Below are positions 37,236-46,358 of a stretch of DNA of 48,554 bases, piece by piece. Under the pieces are notes generated by a model, which was not told the DNA's origin, made no database searches, and saw only the letters and a list, made by a program, of their open reading frames with translations. The number at the start of each line of letters is the position of its first letter. Position 1 is the first letter of the stretch. The stretch spans positions 1 to 48,554 of the forward strand of contig JAAYCW010000034.1 in the NCBI GenBank assembly GCA_012729575.1, written 5' to 3'. The position numbers were made by a program, and so were the translations under genes. Source of the DNA: Actinomycetota bacterium. GTDB taxonomy: Bacteria; Actinomycetota; Thermoleophilia; RBG-16-64-13.

Positions 37236-39859
37236 TTGTCGCCCTCCTCGATCCAAGCGTCGAAGCGTAACCCGGCACCGGGGTCGTACTTCCTCGCGAA
37301 GGCCTCGGGGTAGTCCCTGCGCCACTCTTCCCATTCTTCGTTCTTGACCTTCTGCACATCGACCAAGTAGCCGCTTGTAGCTTGACCGACCGCGTTCTTG
37401 GACGTGATCCCGTTCGGTGCGATGGTGTTGATCGCTCCACCACGGCAGACCTTACCGGGGACCAACGGGTCATGTCGGGAGCCATGGTCGACGTACACAA
37501 CGCCGGGCTTTATCCTCTCCCAGACGCGTGCTCCCACGAGCACGATACCGCGCTCGTTAAAGATCTTGACCACGTCGCCGTCCTTGATGCCCCGAGGTTC
37601 CGCGTCGACGGGATTGATCCAGATAGGCTCGTACTTGTAGCCGTCGAATCCGAGCACCTTTCCTGTCGGGGTCTCACGTGCCCAACTGTTGTCGTCGCCC
37701 TGCGCATGTGTGCGCCAGCGCGGGTGATTCGAGACCAGGAGTAGCGGGAACATGGCCGCACGCTCGCTGGACAGGGCCTCGTCGTGGGTCTCGCCCTTCT
37801 CGATCCATTTCGGGAAGGGAGGACGCTCTTTATCATCGGGGAAGTGCTGGGCCAACCGCTCGGAATAGAACTCCAGAAGGCCGCTCGGGGTCTTCAAGGG
37901 GTTGTTCTTGGGGTCTATATAGAACTTGCGGAACCCCGGCGAGTCTTCCTCCCAATCAGTCGCCGTCTTGTACACGTAGGTCTTCTTCTCGTAGAAGTCC
38001 TCCCACGTGGTGAGGTTGTCGAGGTGCATGCTATCGAAGACCAGTTTCTGAAGGTCGAGCGTGGTCATACCCGTGGTAAATTCGTCGTAGAGTCCCAACT
38101 TCTCGGCGATAGCCGCCACGATCTCGTAGTCGCTCTTGGACTCACCGATCGGTCGAATAGACTGCTCCTGGATGGAGACGCTGGCGAAATGTGGTCCCTG
38201 ACGGGTGGTGGTGACGATATCCTCGACCTCGAGAGTCGTGTTGGCCGGAAGGATGATGTCGGCATAGAGACAGTCGTTCTCCAACCACGGATGCTGGGCA
38301 ACAACGCATTCGATGCTGGGGTCTTTCATGGCTTCTATCGTCCAGTTGCCGTGGTTCCAGCAGGTGATGCGGCAGGGAGTGTCTGTCCAGATCATGTGGA
38401 TCCGTACCCCGCCCTTATCCTTGGAAATGGGGTACGTGTACCGATCGAACTGCTCCTCAGTGGGGCTCTCCTGGCCGCCGGCGCCGTGGAAGACCAAAGG
38501 CGGCTTCAGGATGGCGTCCTGGATGAGGGTCTTGGGGATGAGCTGTGGACCCCAGGAGTGGACCGTGGTCCAGCAAGGCTTGGTGAGCCGCTCGGGCAGT
38601 TCGGGATTGAAGAAGCGGATACTGCCCAAGCCCTCCGCTCGTGGCATGCCGAAATAGGTCATCTGGCATTGATGGACTCCGGGCTTACCCAGTCCCTGCA
38701 TCCCGAGCAGGATGCACTCCAGCCGCCCCGGTTCGTGCGAGTACGGACCGCGGAACGCCGAGCCCCCGAAGTAGTGGATGATGGAGGTGGTGTTCTTGGC
38801 GAACTGCCTGGCAAGGGCCTTGATGGTCCACTCCGGTACGCCGCACTTGGGCGCAGCCCATTCAGGAGTCTTGGGGATGCCCTCCTCGTCCTCGCCGAGG
38901 ACGTAGGCGGCCACCTTGTCCATACCCACAGCGTGAGCGGCGACATACTCCTTGTCCCAGGTGTCCTCAGTCAGCCACACATAGATGATGGCCAACTGTA
39001 GCGCGGCGTCGGTGTTAGGCAGCACGGGGATCCATTTGTCGGCGTGCACCGCCGCAGCGTAGTTGAGGTCCGGGCAGATGTAGATCTGTTTGATGCCTGC
39101 TCGGGTCCAGAACTGCGAGATACGGCTGGCGTACTGGCCCGTGAAGCCCCAGGGCGTGGTCTCCTCATCGCACCCCCACTTAAGGACCAGGTCGGCATGC
39201 TCAGAGATGTCCTTGATGAGGTTTGCTGCGGGGGACATCATGCCTTGGAAGCCTTGACCCCATACATGCTTGGCCCCCCAGTACCAGCCCTCCCAGCTAT
39301 CCGGATTGCGGACCTGCTGGGTGAAGCCTCCCATCATGTCGAGCAATCGGGCCTGGTGGCCATGAGGAGTATGGATGGTCTTGCATTCCCCGTGACCGTC
39401 CCCCTGAGCAAGGATGGCGAGGGGCCCGTACTCCTTGTGGACCCGCCGTATCTCAGAGGCGATGATGTCGGTGGCTTCGTCCCAGGAGATCCTCTTGTAC
39501 TTGCTCTTGCCCCGATTCTGTGTGTTGCGTTCTCCATCGGGGTCCCAGTCGACCCGCTTCATGGGGAACTTGATGCGGTTAGGTGAGAACGTCCTCTTCT
39601 TGTAGGCGAGAGAGAAGGGAGCAGGAAGGGCCTTGGGTAGAGGCTGTAAGGTCTCGCCGTTACGCTCGATCTTCCATGGTCTGAGTGATTGGAAATCGTA
39701 TTTCCAGTCGTACTTGAGAGGCCTGATCCGAACGGCCTTGCCGTCCTTCACGTCGACGAAGCATTCCCCCCCGCCTCCGAGCAGACCACCCATCGCTAGG
39801 TTCTTGATGGTGACCTTGTCGACACTTACGTCGACCTTCTTGCGTTCCTCGTCTGCCAT
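37232..39859 (-). CDS. Mo-bisPGD large subunit, pyrogallol-phloroglucinol transhydroxylase/catechol dehydroxylase-like paralog
   Basis: 875 aa; FPMKRVDWDPDGERNTQNRGKSKYKRISWDEATDIIASEIRRV; NPDSWEGWYWGAKHVWG; overlaps its small-subunit gene. Confidence 0.85.
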   Translation of the reverse strand: MADEERKKVDVSVDKVTIKNLAMGGLLGGGGECFVDVKDGKAVRIRPLKYDWKYDFQSLRPWKIERNGETLQPLPKALPAPFSLAYKKRTFSPNRIKFPMKRVDWDPDGERNTQNRGKSKYKRISWDEATDIIASEIRRVHKEYGPLAILAQGDGHGECKTIHTPHGHQARLLDMMGGFTQQVRNPDSWEGWYWGAKHVWGQGFQGMMSPAANLIKDISEHADLVLKWGCDEETTPWGFTGQYASRISQFWTRAGIKQIYICPDLNYAAAVHADKWIPVLPNTDAALQLAIIYVWLTEDTWDKEYVAAHAVGMDKVAAYVLGEDEEGIPKTPEWAAPKCGVPEWTIKALARQFAKNTTSIIHYFGGSAFRGPYSHEPGRLECILLGMQGLGKPGVHQCQMTYFGMPRAEGLGSIRFFNPELPERLTKPCWTTVHSWGPQLIPKTLIQDAILKPPLVFHGAGGQESPTEEQFDRYTYPISKDKGGVRIHMIWTDTPCRITCWNHGNWTIEAMKDPSIECVVAQHPWLENDCLYADIILPANTTLEVEDIVTTTRQGPHFASVSIQEQSIRPIGESKSDYEIVAAIAEKLGLYDEFTTGMTTLDLQKLVFDSMHLDNLTTWEDFYEKKTYVYKTATDWEEDSPGFRKFYIDPKNNPLKTPSGLLEFYSERLAQHFPDDKERPPFPKWIEKGETHDEALSSERAAMFPLLLVSNHPRWRTHAQGDDNSWARETPTGKVLGFDGYKYEPIWINPVDAEPRGIKDGDVVKIFNERGIVLVGARVWERIKPGVVYVDHGSRHDPLVPGKVCRGGAINTIAPNGITSKNAVGQATSGYLVDVQKVKNEEWEEWRRDYPEAFARKYDPGAGLRFDAWIEEGDK

Positions 39860-39938
39860 CGCACTCTTCGTCCTTTCAATCCGTGGTTGCCGTGACCGTG
39901 ATTATCGGGACGCCTGCGCTTCCACTCACCTCCCCATA

Positions 39939-40742
39939 CTAGTACGTAGGTTCTCTCGGGTTCCATCCCAGGTAGGCAGAGAACGAAGCAGCGGCTGCCT
40001 TGACAGCCTCGGTGCAACGGGCGCTCTCGGCCGGTCCGAAGCGACCCGTCGGTACTACTACAGAAATGGTAGCCGCGATGGCTCCGAACTGGTCGCGGAC
40101 AGGAGCGCCGACTGCGCAAAGCCCCATGTAGCGGCCCTCGATGTCGTAGGCCACGCCCTCTCTCGCCACCTGTTCCAGTTCGGCGGCCAGCACGTCGCGG
40201 TCCGTGATCGTGTGTGGGGTCTCTTTGGGAATGGGCCTAGCCAGGATGGCCTCTCTATCCTGGGGAGACTTGAAGGCGGCGAAGATCTTTCCATGGACGG
40301 TCGCTATATCGCCCAGGATGCGTCCGGGTGCGGTTCGGCGCTTAAACGGACGAGAGGTGTTTATGATGTCGACGCAGACAGGAAACCCGTCGACCTCCAC
40401 AGCCAGGGTGACCGACTCGCCGGTCTCTTCAACCAGCGCTCGGAGGAAGGGCCTTGCCGAGTCGATGAAAGCCGATTGATCGTCGGCGACATAGCACAAA
40501 GCCAGTGCAGCCGGTCCCAAACGATAACGGTTGCTCGCGGGGTCGCGGACAAGAAAGGCCATGGATTCAAGGGTTCGCACCATCCGGTAGGCAGTCATGC
40601 GAACCAGACCGGTCTGCTCGGCTATCTCATCGACCGTCCATTCGCGGTGGTCCACATCGAACAGTCCGAGAACCAGCAGCCCGCGAGTCAGCGCTCTAAC
40701 CGAGAGGGGATCAGTCTCTCGCGATCCGTTGCTCTCCGACAT
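39939..40742 (-). CDS. IclR-family transcriptional regulator
   Basis: VRALTRGLLVLGLFDVDHREWTVDEIAEQTGLVRMTAYRMVRTLESMAFLVRD; close paralog of the IclR at 30376-31194. Confidence 0.92.
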   Translation of the reverse strand: MSESNGSRETDPLSVRALTRGLLVLGLFDVDHREWTVDEIAEQTGLVRMTAYRMVRTLESMAFLVRDPASNRYRLGPAALALCYVADDQSAFIDSARPFLRALVEETGESVTLAVEVDGFPVCVDIINTSRPFKRRTAPGRILGDIATVHGKIFAAFKSPQDREAILARPIPKETPHTITDRDVLAAELEQVAREGVAYDIEGRYMGLCAVGAPVRDQFGAIAATISVVVPTGRFGPAESARCTEAVKAAAASFSAYLGWNPREPTY

Positions 40743-40836
40743 CCTTCCCCCATTGGCGTATGCTGAGCGTGGAGCCGAGCGTCTGTCTTGCAAATCAGTT
40801 GTACCTACTCTACGATACTAGCAGTATTACGGAATA

Positions 40837-40848
40837 ATATCGAGATAT
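40837..40848. promoter_or_regulatory. Inverted-repeat element ATATC-GA-GATAT in the divergent iclR / transhydroxylase intergenic region
   Basis: Exact 5-bp inverted repeat with 2-nt spacer, AT-rich context. Confidence 0.4.
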
Positions 40849-40901
40849 CGTTTTATCCCCCAAATCACGACCATCTTTGGTCACATGGGAGCTGATGCTT
40901 G

Positions 40902-43430
40902 ATGGCTGAAAAGGTGTTCTCGAGTTGCACGAACAGCGGACCGGTATCGGTCTACGTCAAGGACGGCAAGATCGTCCGCATCCGTCCCTTGGTCGTGGAC
41001 GAGAAGGATTTCAAACCCTGGGTCATCGAAGCCGGTGACAAGAAGTATTCTCCTCCGAAGAAGGTCACTCTCTCTCCGTACATCCATGCCGAGCGGCGGC
41101 GGATCTACTCCGATGAGCGCATCAGGTACCCCATGAAACGCGTGGACTTCGATCCGAATGGTGAGCGGAACCCTCAGAATCGGGGCAAGTCTCGGTACGA
41201 GCGGATCTCGTGGGACGAAGCAGCCACGTTGGTCGCGAACGAGCTCACCCGCGTGAAGGAGACCTACGGCGGCTCGGCCATCAGCGGTATCACCTCCTCA
41301 CACCATAACTGGGGCATCGTCGGCTACAAGATGGGCCCGTTCGCCCGGTTTCTCAACATGATGGAAGGGACCCCGGTGCTGGATAATCCCGACAGCTGGG
41401 AAGGGTGGCATTGGGGAGCGACTCACAGCTACGGCTTCTACTGGCGCCTCGGCATGCCCGAGCCGTACGACATGCTGGGTGACGCCCTGCAGAACGCGGA
41501 GATGATCATCTACTGGTCCAACGACCCGGACAGCACCCGGGGCACCTACTCGGGTCAGGACTCCGCTCTGTGGCGGCAGTGGCTGAAGGAGAAGGGCGTG
41601 AAGATGGTCTTCATCGACCCCTTCTACAACTACACCAACGCCGTGATGGGCGGCAAGTGGATCGTACCGCGCATGGGTACAGACACTGCCTTGGCCATGG
41701 CCATAGCCTTCGTGTGGATCACTGAAGACATATACAACAAGGACTATGTGGCGAACCGTACCATCGGTTTCGATGAGTTCAAGAAGTACGTGCTCGGCGA
41801 GATCGACGGCGTCCCTAAGACCCCCGAGTGGGCTGAGGAGGAGTGCGACGTTGACGCTCGTGTCATCCGCACCCTGGCCCGGGAGTGGGCCGCCAAACGC
41901 ACCATCCTCTCCGGCGGCTCCCGCGGTGGAGAGGGAGGGGCCTGCCGGCAGGCCTACGCCACCGAGTGGGCCCGGATGATGGTCCTCCTGCAGGCCATGC
42001 AGGGGCTGGGTGCGCCGGGGCGTAGCATCTGGGGTACCACGATGGGAGCTCCCAACAACACCACGCATTGGGTGCCCGCCTATGGCGAGCCTCAAGGCCG
42101 GATATCGATGGCGACCAAAGTGGCCAAGTACGTTCCGACCAATCCCAACCCGCAGCGCCTATGGCGTCTCACGGTGCCTGAGGCTATCCTCGATCCGCCC
42201 GTGGAGTGGTACGGAGAGGGCTTCTGCGGGCAGAGTCTCGAGCAGCAGTTCAAGCACTTCGTCTATCCCGCCCCCGGTTGCTCGGAGATCAAGCTGTGGT
42301 ACCGGTACGGCGGTTCCTTCATGGGGACGATGAGCGACACCACCAAGTGGGTGCGGATGTATCAGAGTCCGAAACTCGAGTTCGTGGTGAATCAGGATAT
42401 CTGGTGGAATAGCGAGACCCGCATGGCCGACGTGATTCTGCCGGCCTGCACCAACTTCGAACGGGACGATCTGGGTGAGTGGGCCGCCGTCAACGGCTAC
42501 ACCTGGCACGCCAGCAGCGGCTGCAACTACCGCGTGGTCGTCCGCGAGCAGAAGTGCATCGAGCCCTTGTGGGAGTCGAAGTCCGACTACGAGATATTCG
42601 CCCTGATCTTCGAGAAAATGGGGATGCGGGATCTCTACACCGACGGTGGCAAGACCGACGTCGACTGGGTGAAGGGCTTCTTCGACGCTTGTGATCTGCC
42701 CAAGCTGGTCAGCTGGGAGGAGTTCAACGCGAAGGGCTACCACATCATCAACATCGAGGATGACTACAAGCCCACTCCGGGTCTGCGCTGGTTCTATGAT
42801 GGGCGGCCCTGCGATACTCCGGACGTGGGCAATGCGAAGCGCCTCGATCCAGAGAAGTCGGGAGAGCTTGGGACCTTCAGCGGCAAGATCGAGTTCGTTT
42901 CGGAGAGCTTGAAGCAGTACTTTCCCGATGACGAAGAGCGCCCTGTGGCGCCGCGCTACATCCGAAGCTGGGAGGGGTACGGCACGCCCGGTCTGTACGA
43001 GAAGTACCCGTTGCAGCTTCTATCGCCGCATCCGCGCTTCAGCTTCCACTGCCATTACGACAAGCACACCGACTGGCTGAACGATATTTCCGTCCATCGC
43101 ATCAAGAAGGACGGCCACCCCTGGTGGCCGGCGCGCATCAATCCGGAGGATGCTGCGGAGCGGGGCATCAACACCCACGACATCGTGCGGCTGTACAACG
43201 ACCGGGCTTCTGTACTCTGTATCGCCGTGGTCACCGGGCGGGTGCGGCCCGGAGTGATACACAGCTATGCGTCCTCAGCTATGTATGACCCCCTACAGCC
43301 CGGTGAACCGGATTCTATAGACAGAGGCGGGTGCGTCTCCATGCTGACCCCGTCGCGGATGCTCTCGAAGAACGTACCGGGCATGACGCCGAATTCCTGC
43401 CTTATCGAGATCGAGAAATGGGAGGGCTGA
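40902..43430 (+). CDS. athL: Pyrogallol hydroxytransferase (pyrogallol-phloroglucinol transhydroxylase) large-subunit-like Mo enzyme
   Basis: SVYVKDGKIVRIRP; YPMKRVDFDPNGERNPQNRGKSRYERISWDEA; SSHHNWGIVGYKMGPFARFLNMM; NPDSWEGWHWG; LSPHPRFSFHCHYDKHTDWLNDI, as in Pelobacter-type transhydroxylase recalled from knowledge. Confidence 0.85.
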   Translation: MAEKVFSSCTNSGPVSVYVKDGKIVRIRPLVVDEKDFKPWVIEAGDKKYSPPKKVTLSPYIHAERRRIYSDERIRYPMKRVDFDPNGERNPQNRGKSRYERISWDEAATLVANELTRVKETYGGSAISGITSSHHNWGIVGYKMGPFARFLNMMEGTPVLDNPDSWEGWHWGATHSYGFYWRLGMPEPYDMLGDALQNAEMIIYWSNDPDSTRGTYSGQDSALWRQWLKEKGVKMVFIDPFYNYTNAVMGGKWIVPRMGTDTALAMAIAFVWITEDIYNKDYVANRTIGFDEFKKYVLGEIDGVPKTPEWAEEECDVDARVIRTLAREWAAKRTILSGGSRGGEGGACRQAYATEWARMMVLLQAMQGLGAPGRSIWGTTMGAPNNTTHWVPAYGEPQGRISMATKVAKYVPTNPNPQRLWRLTVPEAILDPPVEWYGEGFCGQSLEQQFKHFVYPAPGCSEIKLWYRYGGSFMGTMSDTTKWVRMYQSPKLEFVVNQDIWWNSETRMADVILPACTNFERDDLGEWAAVNGYTWHASSGCNYRVVVREQKCIEPLWESKSDYEIFALIFEKMGMRDLYTDGGKTDVDWVKGFFDACDLPKLVSWEEFNAKGYHIINIEDDYKPTPGLRWFYDGRPCDTPDVGNAKRLDPEKSGELGTFSGKIEFVSESLKQYFPDDEERPVAPRYIRSWEGYGTPGLYEKYPLQLLSPHPRFSFHCHYDKHTDWLNDISVHRIKKDGHPWWPARINPEDAAERGINTHDIVRLYNDRASVLCIAVVTGRVRPGVIHSYASSAMYDPLQPGEPDSIDRGGCVSMLTPSRMLSKNVPGMTPNSCLIEIEKWEG

Positions 43431-43434
43431 GATC

Positions 43435-44274
43435 ATGGCGCGTCTGAGCCTACTGATCGATGTGACCAAGTGTAGCGGGTGCCACAACTGTTTCTTGGCC
43501 TGCCGTGACGAGTTCTACGGTAACGACTACACCCCCTACTCCGCTCCCCAGCCTCTTGAGGGGCAGTTCTGGATGCAGATCAAGGAAGTCGAGCGGGGCA
43601 CCTATCCAAAGCCGAAGTTGGACTACATACCGCTCCCTTGTTTGCACTGTGAGGAGGCGCCCTGCGTAGCGGCGGCTGCGGATGGGGCTGTGTACCGCCG
43701 CGCAGACGGAATCGTGATCATCGATCCCGAGAAGGCCAAAGGGCAGAAGGACATCGTGAATTCCTGCCCGTATCGGGTGATCTTCTGGAACAAGGAACTC
43801 GAGATCCCCCAGAAGTGCACTCTTTGCGCCCACCGGCTGGACGAAGGTGAGAAACAGCCCCGTTGCGTGGAAGCCTGCCCTACGGGTGCCCTTGTATTCG
43901 GCGATCTGGACGATCCGGAGAGTGAGATCGCGAAGCTCTCGGCCTCTCTGGATGTGGAGGTCTATCATCCCGAGTATGCTTCTCTGCCGACGGTCAAGTA
44001 TGTCGGTATCCCCAAGCGCTTCATTGCGGGTGAGGTAGTACGTCGGGACGTTCCAGGCGAGTGTGCCGAGGGGGTGAAGGTCACGCTCGAAGGCGGTGGT
44101 GTCAGTTTGGAGACCCTGTCCGACAGCTACGGCGATTTCGAGTTCGACGGGTTGGAGAAGAACACCGATTATCGAGTGGGCGTCGAGTGCGATGGCTATG
44201 CGCCGATGATCATTGAGGTCTCCACGCAGACGGATGTCGATCTGGGGGAGATCGTTCTCGAACCGTTCGACTGA
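43435..44274 (+). CDS. athS: Transhydroxylase small-subunit-like 4Fe-4S protein with C-terminal beta-domain
   Basis: LLIDVTKCSGCHNCFLACRDEFYGNDY; RGTYPKPKLDYIPLPCLHCEEAPCVAAAADGAVYRRADGIVIIDPEKAKGQKDIVNSCPYRVIFWNKELEIPQKCTLCAHRLDEG; C-terminal GGVSLETLSDSYGDFEFDGLEKNTDYRVGVECDGY. Confidence 0.87.
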   Translation: MARLSLLIDVTKCSGCHNCFLACRDEFYGNDYTPYSAPQPLEGQFWMQIKEVERGTYPKPKLDYIPLPCLHCEEAPCVAAAADGAVYRRADGIVIIDPEKAKGQKDIVNSCPYRVIFWNKELEIPQKCTLCAHRLDEGEKQPRCVEACPTGALVFGDLDDPESEIAKLSASLDVEVYHPEYASLPTVKYVGIPKRFIAGEVVRRDVPGECAEGVKVTLEGGGVSLETLSDSYGDFEFDGLEKNTDYRVGVECDGYAPMIIEVSTQTDVDLGEIVLEPFD

Positions 44275-44332
44275 TGCGGACGCGTCGGTGTGTGACCGAT
44301 TGACTGTAGAAAGACTAGTGAAGAAAGAGGCC

Positions 44333-45529
44333 ATGGAAGAAGTAGTAGTTGTAAGTGCGGTGAGAACAGCGGTTGGCAAACTAGGCGGCGGTCTGAGAGA
44401 CGTCGAGCCGGAAGACCTGGCGGAGCTAGTCATCCGGGAGGCCATGGCACGGGCGCGTGTCGAGCCGGGCGAAGTCGATGAGGTGATCATGGGCCAGGCC
44501 AAACAGAGCGCCGATGCGGCCAACCTAGCCCGGGTAGCGGCGCTGAAAGCCGGTATACCGGTAGAGGTACCCGCCTACACCGTCATGCGTCAGTGCGGAT
44601 CGGGTCTTCAGAGTGTGCATAACGCTGCTCAGGCCATCATGATCGGTGAAGCCGACATCGTTGTGGCCGGCGGTGTCGAGAGCATGAGCAAGGCTCCCTT
44701 TTACTTGAGGGATGCCCGCTATGGCTATCGCGCGGGTAACGGTCTGCTGCTTGACTCCAACACCGAGAGCCAGCCCAGGTCTCAGCCTTACGAAGTGTAC
44801 GGCGATCTCACTATGGGGTTGACCGCGGAAAACCTGGCGGAGCGGTACGGCATCACCCGCGAAGAGTCGGATGCTTTCTCTTTGCAGAGTCAGGAGCGTG
44901 CATTCGCGGCCATCGAGTCGGGACGGTTCAAAGACGAGATCATCCCGGTGGAGATCAAAAAGAAGAAGAGCACCGTGGTCTTCGACACCGATGAGCATCC
45001 GCGCAGAAGCACCCTAGAGGGCTTGGCCGCTCTGCCGCCTGCGTTCAAGAAGGGTGGTCAGGTGACTGCCGGGAACTCGTCCGGTCGTAACGATGGGGCG
45101 GCTTGTACCGTGGTCATGTCGGCCAAGGAAGCGGGCAGACGGGGCATCAAGCCGATGGTGGTGATTCGTGGCATGGGTGTGGCGGGAGTGTCGCCGGACA
45201 TCATGGGCCTGGGACCGGCCCCCGCTTCGCGCCTCGCTCTTAAGCGGGCAGGTCTGACCTTTGACGATATGGGCCTCATAGAACTGAACGAGGCCTTTGC
45301 GGCGCAGTCTCTGTCGGTCATCAAGGAACTGAGCATCGGAGACCGCATGGACGTCCTCAATGTGAACGGGGGGGCCATCGCTCTCGGCCATCCGATCGGA
45401 TGCTCGGGCGGCCGGGTTTTTACCACGCTGCTCTATGAGATGCAGAAGCGGGGCACGCGTTACGGTCTTGCCACGCTGTGCATCGCAGGCGGCCAAGGCA
45501 TTGCCACGGTGGTGGAAGCAGCCAATTAG
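44333..45529 (+). CDS. Acetyl-CoA C-acetyltransferase (thiolase)
   Basis: MEEVVVVSAVRTAVGKLGGGL; VMRQCGSGLQSVHNAAQ; NVNGGAIALGHPIGCSGGRVFTTLLYEM; ATLCIAGGQGIATV. ATG 44333. Confidence 0.93.
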   Translation: MEEVVVVSAVRTAVGKLGGGLRDVEPEDLAELVIREAMARARVEPGEVDEVIMGQAKQSADAANLARVAALKAGIPVEVPAYTVMRQCGSGLQSVHNAAQAIMIGEADIVVAGGVESMSKAPFYLRDARYGYRAGNGLLLDSNTESQPRSQPYEVYGDLTMGLTAENLAERYGITREESDAFSLQSQERAFAAIESGRFKDEIIPVEIKKKKSTVVFDTDEHPRRSTLEGLAALPPAFKKGGQVTAGNSSGRNDGAACTVVMSAKEAGRRGIKPMVVIRGMGVAGVSPDIMGLGPAPASRLALKRAGLTFDDMGLIELNEAFAAQSLSVIKELSIGDRMDVLNVNGGAIALGHPIGCSGGRVFTTLLYEMQKRGTRYGLATLCIAGGQGIATVVEAAN

Positions 45530-45584
45530 CCGACCAAACGGCTTCGTACATACGATTCCGCGGATTTGCGGCTCACGTTCTGTT

Positions 45585-45618
45585 GTGTGGCCGGCGCTCG
45601 ATGGGGCGCGGGCCACAC
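45585..45618. terminator. Hairpin between convergent thiolase and B3/B4-domain genes
   Basis: gtgtggcc ... ggccacac inverted repeat. Confidence 0.45.
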
Positions 45619-45641
45619 TCGCTCAAGTCTGCTGTCTCGAC

Positions 45642-46358
45642 CTAAGGCGCGAGTGAGATAAGCGGGTTCTCAGCACTCAGGTAGTCGATCCGAGTGGCGC
45701 CGCCGCAGAAGCGTTGTATCAACTCCTCCACCTCGATACAGGCTGCCTCTACTTCGTCGCGGGTCACCGGGGGCAGCCCGTCGACGTTGAACTCGATGGC
45801 TGTGGTCTCCGGGAGGGTCAGCGTGTGATTGCCTTGGCGCCAAGTCCAGCGGCGCGTGAGTACGGTGTTGCCCTCCACGAAGACGACCTCGCCCGGAAGC
45901 GGATGCTCCAACTCCTCGGAGCCGAAGGCCACGAAGTCCTCATCACCGCTTGCGAAGCGCAGTTCAATATCACCGTTCAGAAGGTCGATGGCATGGGCTC
46001 CGGCCGGCAGCAGATGCCGCAGCGACATGACGTTGCCCAGGTCAACGAGAGCGCTGATGGAAGGCAACTGGTCTCCTCTCACCGCTCGACGGACCATGGC
46101 TTCCACCGAGGAGCGGAACTCGGAAGGCTTGGCTCCGAACGCGCGATATGCCTCGCGCCAAGACCTGATCCGTGATTGCTCGGCCACCTTGTCGGGGTCG
46201 ACACGGGATCGTACCGACTCCTCCGCGTCGCGAAGCATCTGGACCAGGGCTGCCGGAGAGGGTCCGTTGGTTACCCCGTGGGCGATCACGACTCCACGCA
46301 CATATCCGGGAAAACGCTCGAATATCTCTGGCCGGATGCTATAGCTGAAGTGTTCCAT
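45642..46358 (-). CDS. B3/B4 (PheRS-beta tRNA-binding-like) domain protein
   Basis: GYVRGVVIAHGVTNGPS...SWREAYRAFGAKPSEFRSSVEAMVRRAVRGDQLPSISALVDLGNVMSLRHLLPAGAHAID is typical of standalone B3/4 proteins. Confidence 0.85.
   Translation of the reverse strand: MEHFSYSIRPEIFERFPGYVRGVVIAHGVTNGPSPAALVQMLRDAEESVRSRVDPDKVAEQSRIRSWREAYRAFGAKPSEFRSSVEAMVRRAVRGDQLPSISALVDLGNVMSLRHLLPAGAHAIDLLNGDIELRFASGDEDFVAFGSEELEHPLPGEVVFVEGNTVLTRRWTWRQGNHTLTLPETTAIEFNVDGLPPVTRDEVEAACIEVEELIQRFCGGATRIDYLSAENPLISLAP

Noticed and set aside
37784-39001. 405-aa plus-strand ORF opposite the Mo large subunit
   Set aside because: Shadow ORF. The minus strand carries a full-length Mo-bisPGD enzyme.
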